64,000 nt of DNA from Allorhizobium undicola ORS 992 = ATCC 700741 (GCF_000621665.1 NZ_JHXQ01000021.1:17058-81057), one strand, 5' to 3'. Shown: positions 43,300 to 52,602, numbered from the stretch's first letter. Numbers and translations are program-made. The notes: generated by a model from the letters alone, not told the origin.

Positions 43300-44349
43300 T
43301 CAGCGCGCCGCGGGCAAAGGCACATCATCCTCGGGCACGGGTGCGCCACCCGTCTTCGGCGCCAGATCTTTCGCGGTGGCGGAAACCGGCACGGGGCCGG
43401 GATCCACATAGGCGGCCACACCGCCATAGGTGGCGTGGGCCTCGTCCACCACGGCGGGCTGATCGAGAATGGCAGCACAGGCTTTCGGCAGATCGGAAAC
43501 CATCATGGGGCGCGGCGGCGGTGCGGGCTTTGTGGGTGTTGCCGGCTTTTTCGGCTCCCACGGCTCCTTGGTAAACCACCAGGCCAGCGATTTGTCGCAG
43601 CCGTCGCCGGCGGCCACCGGGGCCTGCGGCTTGCATCCGGCCGCCCCCGCCGGGCAGGAAATGCGAATATGGAAATGCGCGTCATGGCCATAGAGCGGAC
43701 GGATCTTGCCCATCACGGCGCGATCTCCGGTCCAGCTATCGCAAAGCTTCTTCTTGATGGCCGGGTTGACGAAAATCCGCTCGACTTGCGGATAGCTTGC
43801 CGCCAGCATCAAAAGGCGGGCATGGGCGGGCGTCCACGCCTTTTCGTCGATGGTCAGGAACTTGTCCTTTTGCAGCATCGAGACGAAGGGCTTGTCCTCT
43901 CTTTGCTGAACGCTCAGCCGCTTGGCGGGCATGGGTGTCAGCCAGACGTCGGCATCCAGCCCGAGCTGGTGGGAGGCGTGACCATTGACCATCGGCCCAC
44001 CGCGTGGCTGGGCAATATCGCCGACCAGAAGTCCCGGCCAGCCGACCTTGGGCGCATCACGCGACAATTGCTCCAGCAGGGAAATCATCGCCGGATTTCC
44101 CCAGCGGCGGTTGCGGGAAAGGCGCATGGCCTGCCAGTTCGGTCCATCGGTTGGAAGCGCCACGGCCCCGCTCATGCAGCCCTTGGAATAAAAACCATAG
44201 GGTGTGGCAGGTCCGGCGGTGGGTAGCTGCACAGCTCCGAAGGCCTGTTTGGCAGGCTGGTCCTCACCGGAAAGAGCCGGGGCAAGATCGGCCACAAGCA
44301 GCAAGCCGGATAGCGCGAACGCAGACAACAGGCGGGCAGGATGGGCCAA
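43300..44349 (-). CDS. mepA: Penicillin-insensitive murein endopeptidase MepA
   Basis: MepA is a periplasmic LAS-family metalloendopeptidase that cuts D-Ala-DAP cross-links in peptidoglycan. The 349-residue protein has a signal peptide (about residues 1-28), conserved Cys, the metal ligands in NGHASHQLGLDADVWL (near residue 122) and GHDAHFHIRISCP (near residue 225), and a Pro-rich C-terminal extension. The start is a TTG (44349) with a TTAGGAGA ribosome site. Confidence 0.94.
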   Translation of the reverse strand: MAHPARLLSAFALSGLLLVADLAPALSGEDQPAKQAFGAVQLPTAGPATPYGFYSKGCMSGAVALPTDGPNWQAMRLSRNRRWGNPAMISLLEQLSRDAPKVGWPGLLVGDIAQPRGGPMVNGHASHQLGLDADVWLTPMPAKRLSVQQREDKPFVSMLQKDKFLTIDEKAWTPAHARLLMLAASYPQVERIFVNPAIKKKLCDSWTGDRAVMGKIRPLYGHDAHFHIRISCPAGAAGCKPQAPVAAGDGCDKSLAWWFTKEPWEPKKPATPTKPAPPPRPMMVSDLPKACAAILDQPAVVDEAHATYGGVAAYVDPGPVPVSATAKDLAPKTGGAPVPEDDVPLPAAR

Positions 44350-44662
44350 GGTCTATCTCCTAAAGTCTCTTTCCGAGAAAAATCGAAAGCTGTTTTCCGT
44401 CCGGAAATACATAAAAACAGGGTGTTACAGCGCCGTGATTCCGATTTAAGGAATTATGCAGTAGTGCGATTCCCAACTGGCGTGAAGCATAAAATCGCTC
44501 AAGAAATCATCCTCTTCATAGCTTTGGACGGCCGGCTGCGGAAGCCGGGCCGCCATCAATTCCATCGTCATCAATGCCTCGTGATGAGCCGCGCATATTT
44601 ACCCCTGCCCGATTTCCCGATACCTCAAGGGATAGATTGGGCCAAGGGAGATCAGGCGCTTT
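44350..44662. other. 313-bp repeat-bearing gap between mepA and yejA
   Basis: No gene is seen. It holds a degenerate A-module half (about 44387-44412), an A-rich linker, a deletion derivative of the D module (44422-44464), and a GC hairpin near 44528-44552. The yejA promoter should lie in the last 150 bp. Confidence 0.6.
44422..44464. repeat. D-module fragment with internal deletion
   Basis: GTGTTACAGCGCCGTG, the right end of the D module in one copy, is fused directly to ATTCCGATTTAAGGAATTATG and CAGTAG from the other end. Compared with the full copies at 40606 and 54825 the middle is missing. Confidence 0.75.
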
Positions 44663-46507
44663 ATGAACCGGATGAGGATCGTGCTTTCCATGCTGGCAAT
44701 GATCGGCGCCTGCTGTCTGGCCGCCACCGGGCAAGCGGGGCAGGAGCTGCAATGGCGCCACGCCATCGGCATTATAGAGGCCCCGAAATATGCCGCTGGC
44801 TTCGAGCATTTCGCCTATGTCAACCCGCAGGCGCCGAAGGGCGGCGAGGTGAAGCTTTCGGCCAATGGTACCTATGACACGTTCAATCCGGCGCTCGACA
44901 AGGGCAATCTTGCCGCAGGCCTTCTGCCACGCGCCTCGTCGGTGACAGAAACGCTGTTCAAGCCTTCCATGGATGAGGATGGCACGAGCTACGGGCTTCT
45001 GGCCGAGGCCATTGCCTATCCGGACGATTATTCCTTTGCCAAATTCCGGCTGCGGCCCGAAGCCAAATGGGCCGACGGCCAGCCCGTCACCCCGGAAGAC
45101 GTGGTCTTCAGCTTCGACAGCTTCAAGGAGCTTCATCCGCTTTACACCACCTATTACGCCCACGTCATCAAGGCGGAGAAGACCGGCGAGCGCGAAGTGA
45201 CCTTTACCTTCGACCAGAAGGGCAACAAGGAACTGCCGATGATCGTCAGCGAGCTGGACATTCTTCCACGCCACTGGTGGCAGGCGAACGGGCCGGACGG
45301 CAAGCCGCGCGACATTTCCCGCACCACGCTCGAACCCATCCTGGGTTCCGGTCCCTACCGCATCGCCGCCTTCACCCCCGGCAGCACGCTGCGCTACGAA
45401 TTGCGCGACGATTACTGGGGCGGCAATCTCAATGTGAATGTCGGATACAACAACTTCCGCAGCATCATCTACACCTATTACACCGACGATAATGTAGAGT
45501 TCGAGGCCTTCCGCGCCGGGGATGTGGATTACTGGATGGAGACGACCGCGGCGCGCTGGGCCACCGGTTTCGATTTTCCCGCCGTGAAAAGCGGCAATGT
45601 CCTGCGGGCGGAACTGCCCAATCCCTATCGTACCATGGGCATCATGCAGGCCATGGTGCCGAATATGCGCCGGGACATGTTCAAGGATGCGCGCCTGCGC
45701 GAAGCACTGCTCTATGCCTTCGACTTCGAGGAGCTGAACCGCACCGTCTTTTACAACGGCTACAAGCGGATCGACAGCTTCTTCTGGGGCACGGAGCTTG
45801 CCTCCTCCGGCCTGCCGCAAGGGCGGGAACTGGCGATGCTCAACGATCTGCGGGACAAGGTTCCGCCGGAGATCTTCACGAGGCCCTACAGCAACCCGGT
45901 GGGCGGCACACCGGAGAAGCAGCGCGACAATCTGCGAAAGGCCGTCGGCCTGCTGAAGGAGGCAGGTTATGAGTTGCGCGGCAACAAAATGGTCAATGCC
46001 GCCACGGGCAAGCCGCTGGCCTTCGAGCTTTTGCTGAGCAGCCCCCGGTTTGAGGTCGTTGCGGTGCCCTACAGCAACATGCTGCGCAAGATCGGCATTG
46101 AAATGACCGTGCGAACGGTCGATTCCTCGCAATATATCAACCGCCTGCGCAGCTTCGATTACGACATGACATGGACTGTCTGGGGGCAGACGCGAAATCC
46201 CGGCAATGAACAGCGGGAATATTGGGGCTCTGCCTCGGTCAACCGTCAGGGTGCGCGCAATTACGCCGGCATTGCCGATCCCGCCATCGACGCGCTGATC
46301 GACAAGGTGATCTTCGCCCGCGACCGCGACGAGCTTCTTGCGGCGACCCATGCGCTGGACAGGGTGCTGCTCGCCCATCACTATGTCGTGCCGATGTATT
46401 ATGGCAACACCGCCCGGATTGCCTATTGGAACCGGATGAGCCACCCTGCCGATCTGCCGCAATTTGCCATAGGCTTTCCCGACATCTGGTGGTCGAAAAA
46501 CCCTTGA
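44663..46507 (+). CDS. yejA: Peptide ABC transporter substrate-binding protein YejA
   Basis: YejA delivers peptides (and microcin C in E. coli) to the YejBEF importer. The 614-residue protein has a signal peptide (about residues 1-28), and the SBP family 5 signatures: GGEVKLSANGTYDTFNPALD, LRPEAKWADGQPVTPEDVVF, and LYAFDFEELNRTVFYNGY. Its large size and the HAIGIIEAPKYA start of the mature protein are typical of YejA. An alternative ATG at 44672 is possible. The next operon gene is 763 bp away because of inserted repeats. Confidence 0.94.
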   Translation: MNRMRIVLSMLAMIGACCLAATGQAGQELQWRHAIGIIEAPKYAAGFEHFAYVNPQAPKGGEVKLSANGTYDTFNPALDKGNLAAGLLPRASSVTETLFKPSMDEDGTSYGLLAEAIAYPDDYSFAKFRLRPEAKWADGQPVTPEDVVFSFDSFKELHPLYTTYYAHVIKAEKTGEREVTFTFDQKGNKELPMIVSELDILPRHWWQANGPDGKPRDISRTTLEPILGSGPYRIAAFTPGSTLRYELRDDYWGGNLNVNVGYNNFRSIIYTYYTDDNVEFEAFRAGDVDYWMETTAARWATGFDFPAVKSGNVLRAELPNPYRTMGIMQAMVPNMRRDMFKDARLREALLYAFDFEELNRTVFYNGYKRIDSFFWGTELASSGLPQGRELAMLNDLRDKVPPEIFTRPYSNPVGGTPEKQRDNLRKAVGLLKEAGYELRGNKMVNAATGKPLAFELLLSSPRFEVVAVPYSNMLRKIGIEMTVRTVDSSQYINRLRSFDYDMTWTVWGQTRNPGNEQREYWGSASVNRQGARNYAGIADPAIDALIDKVIFARDRDELLAATHALDRVLLAHHYVVPMYYGNTARIAYWNRMSHPADLPQFAIGFPDIWWSKNP

Positions 46508-46710
46508 GCATCATGCAGGCTTTGCAAGGAGCGCCGTCAAAAGATACCAATATGGCGAATGATTCGGCTCCTTCCCGATGGCCGGGCCGATTTGACGAGA
46601 TGCGAGGAAAACGATTGGCAAGACCCCGCCGCCCCTTTGCCGACCCTGATGTGTTTGCGTGGCTTTCAAAACCACATTACACGACGCTACGGTCTTGCGT
46701 GTGGTTTACC

Positions 46711-47007
46711 CCCCTCTGTCCTGCCGGACATCTCCCCCTCAAGGCAGGGCAATCGCATATGCGGAACAAACATGGAATCTGCGAGCATTTGTTCTTGCAA
46801 CGATTCCGTTTTGTTCGCCCTTCGATTCCTCGAAATCGGTCATATGCGATTGCCCTGCCCCTCAAGGGGGGAGATCGGCAAGATCAAGGCCCTGCCTGCA
46901 TTGCTGAAAAAGGCCGTCACCACACCTATTCATTGAAGAATGGCGCTTTGTCCGTATTGCAATCTCCCCCCTTGAGGGGGAGATGTCCGGCAAGGCAGAG
47001 GGGGGTA
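46711..47007. repeat. Large inverted-repeat element (CTCCCCCT family)
   Basis: The left end (CTCTGTCCTGCCGGACATCT, then CCCCCTCAAG, 46715-46745) recurs almost exactly inverted at 46972-47005. An inner inverted copy links GGGCAATCGCATATG near 46749 with CATATGCGATTGCCC near 46842. Sequences of the form CTCCCCCTTGAGGGGGAGAT followed by a CAGAGGGGGG tail are widespread intergenic palindromes in Rhizobiales genomes (from memory). Confidence 0.75.
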
Positions 47008-47093
47008 GGCCACCCGACATACCTCAGCACCGTGTACCGTGTTTCAAAACCCCGTAGACTGTCCAGCACCCTGTTTTCACGCCTTCCTGCACT

Positions 47094-47251
47094 GAAAACC
47101 GGTTCCCACTTTTCGGTCCGATGTTTGAAATCTTTCCGGGCGCATCGGATGGATCCGAAAACCGGTTCCCACTTTTCGGTCCGATGCTTGAAATCTTTCC
47201 GGACGCATCGGATGGATCCGAAAACCGGTTCCCACTTTTCGGTCCGATGCT
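47094..47251. repeat. 63-bp tandem repeat, about 2.5 copies
   Basis: Copies begin at 47094, 47157 and 47220 (GAAAACCGGTTCCCACTTTT). They differ at only a few bases. Each contains an A-module palindrome half. The unit length is a multiple of three, so the reading frame that runs into yejB stays open through all copies and would encode a 21-residue repeat. Confidence 0.88.
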
Positions 47252-47270
47252 GTGTGGGAGCCGCCGCCTG

Positions 47271-48356
47271 ATGGGTGCCTATATCCTGCGTCGTCTGCTG
47301 TTGATGATCCCGACCATGATCGGCATCATGGGCATTTCCTTTCTTGTCATCCAGTTCGCGCCGGGCGGTCCGGTGGAACAGGTCGTGGCGCAACTGACCG
47401 GTCAGGGCGATGGCGCCGATCAGCGGCTGTCCGGCGGCGGCGACATGCAGGGCCTTGGCGGTGATGACAGCTCGCGTTATCGCGGATCGCAGGGCCTGGA
47501 CCCGGCGCTGATCGCCAAGCTTGAAAAGCAGTTCGGTTTCGACAAGCCGCCGCTGACCCGCTTTCTCGATATGATGTGGAATTACAGCCGCTTCGATTTC
47601 GGCGAAAGCTTCTTCCGCAATGCCCGCGTCACCGACATCATTCTGGAAAAAATGCCGGTTTCGATCTCGCTTGGCCTGTGGGTGATGCTGCTATCCTATG
47701 CCATTTCCATTCCGCTTGGCATTGCCAAGGCGGTTCGCGATGGCTCGCGCTTCGATGTCTGGTCTTCCGGCATCATCGTGGTGGGCTATGCGGTTCCGGG
47801 CTTTCTGTTCGGCATCCTGCTGATCGTGCTGTTTGCCGGTGGCTCCTTTTACAACTGGTTTCCGCTGCGCGGCCTGACCTCCGACAATTTCGACAGTTTG
47901 ACACTGCCCGGCAAGGTTCTCGATTATCTCTGGCACCTCACGCTGCCGCTGACGGCACTTCTGCTCTCGGCCTTCGCCACCACCACCCTGCTGACGAAGA
48001 ATTCCTTCATCGACGAAATCAGGAAGCAATATGTAGTCACGGCCCGTGCCAAGGGCTTGAGCGAACGGCGCGTTCTTTACGGTCATGTGTTTCGCAACGC
48101 CATGCTGATCGTCATTGCGGGCATTCCCGGCGCCTTCATCTCCGCCTTCTTCACCGGCTCGCTTTTGATCGAGAATATCTTTTCCCTCGATGGGCTAGGC
48201 AGGCTTGGCTATCTGTCCATCGTCAACCGTGATTATCCCATCGTTTTCGCCACGCTCTATATCTTCTCGCTGCTCGGGCTGGTGGTCAGCCTGCTCTCCG
48301 ACCTGATCTATACCTGGATCGATCCGCGCATCGATTTCGACAGGAGGGATGTCTGA
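47271..48356 (+). CDS. yejB: Peptide ABC transporter permease YejB
   Basis: This 361-residue inner-membrane protein has the N-terminal helix YILRRLLLMIPTMIGIMGIS, a periplasmic insertion (about residues 45-85) typical of YejB, and the binding-protein-dependent transport signature ARAKGLSERRVLYGHVFRNA. The ATG at 47271 matches the family start. The open frame extends upstream to 47121 only because the 63-bp repeats lack in-frame stops. Its stop codon overlaps the yejE start by 1 bp. Confidence 0.94.
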   Translation: MGAYILRRLLLMIPTMIGIMGISFLVIQFAPGGPVEQVVAQLTGQGDGADQRLSGGGDMQGLGGDDSSRYRGSQGLDPALIAKLEKQFGFDKPPLTRFLDMMWNYSRFDFGESFFRNARVTDIILEKMPVSISLGLWVMLLSYAISIPLGIAKAVRDGSRFDVWSSGIIVVGYAVPGFLFGILLIVLFAGGSFYNWFPLRGLTSDNFDSLTLPGKVLDYLWHLTLPLTALLLSAFATTTLLTKNSFIDEIRKQYVVTARAKGLSERRVLYGHVFRNAMLIVIAGIPGAFISAFFTGSLLIENIFSLDGLGRLGYLSIVNRDYPIVFATLYIFSLLGLVVSLLSDLIYTWIDPRIDFDRRDV

Positions 48357-49483
48357 TGAGCGCCCCTGCCGCAACCGCGCCGAAAAAGCCGTTTCTCTCG
48401 CCAACCACCCGCCGCCGTTTGCAGAATTTCCGCGCCAATCGCCGGGGCTTCTGGTCCTTCTGGTTGTTCATGCTGCTGTTTTTGCTCAGCCTTGGCGCGG
48501 AATTTCTGGCCAATGACAAGCCGATCCTGGCCTCCTACAAGGGCGAGATCCTGTTCCCCGTCTTCGTGAACTACCCGGAAGAAAAATTCGGCGGCTTTCT
48601 GGCCGTGACGGATTACCGTTCGGCCTTCGTGTCGGACGAGATCAATGCCCATGGCTGGATGATCTGGCCGCCCATCCGCTATTCCTACCGCACCGTCAAT
48701 TCGGAAATCCCGCATTCGGCACCCACCGCCCCCTTCTGGCTGATGAGCAAGCAGGAACGCTGCTCGGCCTATCCCAAAGGCGCTGATGACCCCAATTGCA
48801 TTCTCGGCAACATGAACTGGCTTGGCACCGACGATCAGGCCCGCGACGTGGCGGCCCGGATGATCTACGGCTTTCGCGTTTCCGTGCTGTTCGGTCTGGC
48901 GCTGACGCTGGCCTCGGCGCTGGTCGGTGTCACGGCCGGGGCCATACAGGGCTATTTCGGCGGCTGGACCGATCTTCTGATGCAGCGTTTCATCGAAATC
49001 TGGTCCTCCATGCCGGTGCTCTATATCCTGCTGATCATTTCCTCCCTCCTGCCGCCCGGCTTTTTCATCCTGCTGGCCATCATGCTTCTGTTCTCATGGG
49101 TGAGTTTCGTAGGCGTGGTCCGGGCGGAATTCCTGCGGGCGCGCAATTTCGAATATGTCAATGCGGCGCGGGCGCTGGGGGTCGGCAACTGGACCATCAT
49201 GTTCCGCCATCTTCTGCCCAATGCCATGGTGGCCACGCTGACCTTCCTGCCCTTCATTCTCTCCGGTTCCATCACCACGCTGACATCCCTCGATTTTCTG
49301 GGACTGGGAATGCCGCCCGGCTCTCCCTCGCTCGGCGAGCTGATTGCTCAGGCAAAGCGCAATCTGCAAGCGCCCTGGCTTGGCATGACCGCCTTCTTCA
49401 CCATGTCGATCATGCTGTCGCTGCTGATTTTCGTCGGCGAGGCGGTGCGTGACGCCTTTGATCCGAGGAAGACGTTCCGATGA
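48356..49483 (+). CDS. yejE: Peptide ABC transporter permease YejE
   Basis: This 375-residue permease has an N-terminal helix (GFWSFWLFMLLFLLSLGAEF), a large periplasmic loop carrying the Cys-containing segment QERCSAYPKGADDPNCILGN, and the signature VNAARALGVGNWTIMFRHLL. It forms the membrane channel with YejB. Start and stop codons overlap those of its neighbours by 1 and 4 bp. Confidence 0.95.
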   Translation: MSAPAATAPKKPFLSPTTRRRLQNFRANRRGFWSFWLFMLLFLLSLGAEFLANDKPILASYKGEILFPVFVNYPEEKFGGFLAVTDYRSAFVSDEINAHGWMIWPPIRYSYRTVNSEIPHSAPTAPFWLMSKQERCSAYPKGADDPNCILGNMNWLGTDDQARDVAARMIYGFRVSVLFGLALTLASALVGVTAGAIQGYFGGWTDLLMQRFIEIWSSMPVLYILLIISSLLPPGFFILLAIMLLFSWVSFVGVVRAEFLRARNFEYVNAARALGVGNWTIMFRHLLPNAMVATLTFLPFILSGSITTLTSLDFLGLGMPPGSPSLGELIAQAKRNLQAPWLGMTAFFTMSIMLSLLIFVGEAVRDAFDPRKTFR

Positions 49484-51108
49484 ACAACGTGCTTCTCTCC
49501 GTTCGCGATCTTTCCGTCGCCTTCCACCACGATGGCAAGGAAAGCCTTGCGGTCGCCCATTCCAGCTTCTACATCGCGCCCGGCGAAATCCTGGCGCTGG
49601 TGGGCGAAAGCGGCTCCGGAAAATCGGTGTCGGCGGCTTCCATCCTGCGGCTTCTGCCCTATCCGGCGGCCAGCCATCCTTCCGGCCAGATTTTCTTCGA
49701 AGGCAAGGATCTTCTCAAGCTCAGCGATGCCGAGCTGCGCAAGGTGCGCGGCAATGACATCACCATGATCTTCCAGGAGCCCATGACCTCGCTGAACCCG
49801 CTGCACACCATCGAGCAGCAGATCGGCGAAATTCTGGAACTGCACCGGCAGGCAAGCGGCAAGGCGCTTCGTCCGCGCATTCTGGAATTGCTGCGGCAGG
49901 TTGGCATTCGCGAGCCGGAAAAGCGGCTTTCCGCTTATCCGCACCAGCTTTCCGGCGGGCAGCGCCAGCGGGTGATGATTGCCATGGCGCTGGCCAACCG
50001 CCCCAAACTGCTGATTGCCGATGAGCCGACAACCGCGCTCGACGTGACGGTGCAGGCGCAGATTCTGGAACTTCTGGCAGGCCTCAAGCGAGACCATGGC
50101 ATGTCGATGCTGTTCATCACCCATGATCTCGGCATCGTGCGGAAATTCGCCGATCGCGTCTGCGTGATGACCAAGGGCCAGATCGTCGAAACGGGGCCGG
50201 TGGAGGCAATTTTTTCCAATCCGCAGCACGAATATACCCGAAAGCTGCTGGCCGCCGAACCCAAGGGTCAGCCGCCCGCAAGCGATGCCGCCCGGCCCGT
50301 GGTGATGGAGGGCAAGGACATCCGCGTCTGGTTCCCCGTCAAGGCAGGCTTCATGCGCCGCGTGGTGGATCACGTCAAGGCGGTGGACGGGGTGGATGTG
50401 ACGCTGCGCGCCGGCCAGACACTGGGCATTGTCGGCGAATCCGGCTCGGGCAAGACCACGCTTGGCCTTGCGCTGGCCCGCCTGATCGGCTCGAAGGGCT
50501 CCATCCGTTTCGAGGGGCAGGCCATCGACGGCTCTTCCTTCAAGGCCATGCGGCCGCTGCGCGAGCGGCTTCAGGTGGTGTTTCAGGATCCTTACGGTTC
50601 GCTCAGCCCGCGCATGTCGGTGGGCGAGATCATTGCCGAAGGGCTGAAGGTGCATGAACGCAGCCTTTCGGCCCGCGAACGGGATGACCGCGTTGCCTGG
50701 GCGCTGGAGGAAGTGGGGCTCGATAGCGCCACGCGCTGGCGCTATCCGCATGAATTTTCCGGAGGCCAGCGCCAGCGCATCGCCATTGCCCGCGCCATGG
50801 TGCTGAAGCCGCGTTTTGTCATGCTGGACGAGCCTACCTCGGCGCTGGACATGAGCGTGCAGGCGCAAGTGGTGGATCTGCTGCGCGATCTGCAACAGCG
50901 CCACGATCTGGCCTATCTGTTCATCAGCCACGACCTCAAGGTGGTCAAGGCGCTCGCAAACGACCTCATCGTCATGCGCATGGGCAAGGTCGTGGAGCAT
51001 GGCCCGGCGGAACAGGTTTTCCGCGCCCCGAAAGAAGATTATACCAAAGCACTGCTTGCCGCCGCCTTCGACCTCAAGGCCATGAATATCGGCGGCATCC
51101 GGCAATAA
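49480..51108 (+). CDS. yejF: Peptide ABC transporter double ATPase YejF
   Basis: This 542-residue protein has two complete ABC domains. The first shows Walker A GESGSGKS, signature LSGGQRQR and Walker [13 protein letters not shown]; the second shows [16 protein letters not shown] and [12 protein letters not shown]. It powers YejBE. The ATG at 49480 overlaps the yejE stop by 4 bp. Confidence 0.95.
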   Translation: MNNVLLSVRDLSVAFHHDGKESLAVAHSSFYIAPGEILALVGESGSGKSVSAASILRLLPYPAASHPSGQIFFEGKDLLKLSDAELRKVRGNDITMIFQEPMTSLNPLHTIEQQIGEILELHRQASGKALRPRILELLRQVGIREPEKRLSAYPHQLSGGQRQRVMIAMALANRPKLLIADEPTTALDVTVQAQILELLAGLKRDHGMSMLFITHDLGIVRKFADRVCVMTKGQIVETGPVEAIFSNPQHEYTRKLLAAEPKGQPPASDAARPVVMEGKDIRVWFPVKAGFMRRVVDHVKAVDGVDVTLRAGQTLGIVGESGSGKTTLGLALARLIGSKGSIRFEGQAIDGSSFKAMRPLRERLQVVFQDPYGSLSPRMSVGEIIAEGLKVHERSLSARERDDRVAWALEEVGLDSATRWRYPHEFSGGQRQRIAIARAMVLKPRFVMLDEPTSALDMSVQAQVVDLLRDLQQRHDLAYLFISHDLKVVKALANDLIVMRMGKVVEHGPAEQVFRAPKEDYTKALLAAAFDLKAMNIGGIRQ

Positions 51109-51146
51109 CCCTTCGCATGTCCACCCGCATTCCCAAGGATCTCCCC

Positions 51147-52109
51147 ATGTCTGCCAAGCGTCCCGTGGTTATCGACCTCAAGTTTTCGCGCGTCGCCATG
51201 GATGAGGCCTTAAAGGACGCCTTTCCCGACCGCGAGGTGATTGACCTCGCAAGACCGGACCATGCAGGACGCGACCTCGGCTCTGCCGCCTATGCGCTGT
51301 TGTGGAAGCCCGATCCCGCGCTGTTCAAGCGGGCAACCGCGCTGGAGGTGCTGTTTTCCGGCGGCGCGGGCGTCGATCACATTCTCGCCCTGCCCGACCT
51401 GCCGGATCGGCCCATCGTGCGCTTCGTGGACCGCAGTCTCACCGACCGGATGAGCGAGTGGGTGGTGATGAACTGTCTTTATCACCTGCGGCAGATGGCG
51501 GCCTATCAAAAGCAGCAGCGTGAAAAGATCTGGCACGAAATTCCCCTGCAACCGGAGGCCCGCGACGTGACGGTGGGTGTCATGGGCCTTGGCGTTCTCG
51601 GCGAGGACGCCGCACGCAAGCTGAAGGTCATGGGTTTCAATGTCATTGGCTGGTCGCGGCGCAAGAAAACGCTGGAAGGGATGGAAACCTTCGATGAAGA
51701 CCATATGGACGATTTTCTGGCACGCACCGACATTCTCGTCGGGCTTTTGCCGCTGACCTCGGAGACGCGCGGCCTTTACGACAGCAGCCTCTTTGCCCGG
51801 CTGCGGCAAGGCGGCCCGCTTGGCAAGCCGGTGTTTCTCAATGCTGGCCGCGGCGGAAGCCAGGTGGAGGCGGATGTCATCATTGCCCTGCAAAAAGGGG
51901 TTCTCGGCGCTGCATCGCTGGATGTTTTCGAAAAGGAGCCGCTGGCCGCCGACAGCCCCCTCTGGGCAATGGAAAATGTCGTCATCACACCGCACGCCGC
52001 GGCCGCCTCCGATGTTAGCGCGCTCATCCGCCATGTGGAGGCGCAAATCCACCGTTTCGAGGCCGGAGAGCCACTGGAGCATGTCGTTGACCGCTGGGCG
52101 GGTTATTAA
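51147..52109 (+). CDS. D-2-hydroxyacid dehydrogenase (GhrA-like)
   Basis: This 320-residue protein has the NAD(P)-binding motif VMGLGVLGEDAARKLKVMGF (about residues 144-163), NAGRGGSQVEADV, and the catalytic trio of the family: Arg in LNAGRGG, Glu in FEKEPLAADSPLW and His in ITPHAAAASD. It resembles the glyoxylate/hydroxypyruvate reductase A group. The ATG at 51147 has AAGGA 7 nt upstream, better than the ATG at 51117. It is 38 bp after yejF and ends at a C-B-A repeat. Confidence 0.88.
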   Translation: MSAKRPVVIDLKFSRVAMDEALKDAFPDREVIDLARPDHAGRDLGSAAYALLWKPDPALFKRATALEVLFSGGAGVDHILALPDLPDRPIVRFVDRSLTDRMSEWVVMNCLYHLRQMAAYQKQQREKIWHEIPLQPEARDVTVGVMGLGVLGEDAARKLKVMGFNVIGWSRRKKTLEGMETFDEDHMDDFLARTDILVGLLPLTSETRGLYDSSLFARLRQGGPLGKPVFLNAGRGGSQVEADVIIALQKGVLGAASLDVFEKEPLAADSPLWAMENVVITPHAAAASDVSALIRHVEAQIHRFEAGEPLEHVVDRWAGY

Positions 52110-52110
52110 A

Positions 52111-52253
52111 GCATAATCCGACCGGAGTGAAACGAGGATCGATAAGATTATGCTTCAAAAATAAGATGTTAGAGTGCCGATCTGATTCAATCAGATCGGC
52201 GCTCTAAAGCATTTACGGACGGAAAACCGGAAGCCACTTTTCCGGTAAATGCT
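52111..52253. repeat. Composite palindromic repeat, modules C-B-A
   Basis: The C module (52111-52154, GCATAATC ... GATTATGC) starts one base after the upstream stop codon. After a 15-nt A-rich linker comes the B module (52170-52206, TAGAGTGCC ... GGCGCTCTA, one wobble pair). The A module follows at 52208-52253. The same C-linker-B order occurs at 6327-6223 on the minus strand. Confidence 0.85.
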
Positions 52254-52273
52254 TTGCTCCAAAGCAAGCCACC

Positions 52274-52298
52274 GGAACCTTGGCACCTGCGCAACGTT
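52274..52298 (+). promoter_or_regulatory. Candidate EcfG (general stress sigma factor) promoter
   Basis: GGAAC (52274-52278), 16-bp spacer, CGTT (52295-52298). The match to the EcfG consensus is exact, and the predicted start of transcription lies about 25 bp before the small membrane protein gene, ideal spacing. Confidence 0.7.
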
Positions 52299-52332
52299 TG
52301 AAGGTGACACCACCTTGCGCAGGAGAATCGCC

Positions 52333-52602
52333 ATGGCAAGCCCGCTCGACAACCGGAAGATTGAAACGGCGAACGAAAGACGCGCCATCGAGCAGGGCGT
52401 GAGCGAAACCGAGGCGCGCCAGGGCTTTCGCGGCAAGCCGGTTCTCATCGTGCTTCTCGTCGGCATCATCCTTGCCATCGTCTTGTGGATTCCCGCCGAG
52501 TGGTGGGGGCATTCCATCGCACCACCCACCGACCCGGCAACCGAAACCACGCGCCCGACGACGGCGCCGCAGCAGCCCGAACAGCCAAGGCCTGCACCCT
52601 GA
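52333..52602 (+). CDS. Small single-pass membrane protein, likely stress-induced
   Basis: I do not recognise this 89-residue protein. It has a charged N-terminal half (DNRKIETANERRAIEQGVSE), a membrane helix (VLIVLLVGIILAIVLWIPAE, about residues 39-58), and a C-terminal tail rich in Thr, Pro and Gln. CAGGAGAATC forms the ribosome site. The exact EcfG promoter match 35 bp upstream makes it a candidate member of the general stress regulon. Small membrane proteins with this layout are common in that regulon in rhizobia. Confidence 0.8.
   Translation: MASPLDNRKIETANERRAIEQGVSETEARQGFRGKPVLIVLLVGIILAIVLWIPAEWWGHSIAPPTDPATETTRPTTAPQQPEQPRPAP

Larger units (their letters stand above)
46508..47270. 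other. 763-bp repeat block between yejA and yejB
   Basis: No credible gene is seen. From left to right: about 200 bp of unassigned sequence, a large inverted-repeat element rich in CTCCCCCT/AGGGGGAG (46711-47007), and 2.5 tandem copies of a 63-bp unit (47094-47251). The block interrupts what is a compact operon in other species. Confidence 0.75.

Noticed and set aside
44663..46462. 648-codon antisense frame opposite yejA
   Set aside because: It is the complementary frame of a strongly supported gene with a signal peptide and family motifs.
46508..47260. Tandem repeats as a possible CRISPR array (also 54653-54824)
   Set aside because: Unit lengths are 61-63 bp with no unique spacers between copies, and no cas genes are near.
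47121..47270. Extended N-terminus of YejB (50 extra residues)
   Set aside because: The extension is made entirely of tandem-repeat translation; the family N-terminus and a ribosome site fit the ATG at 47271.
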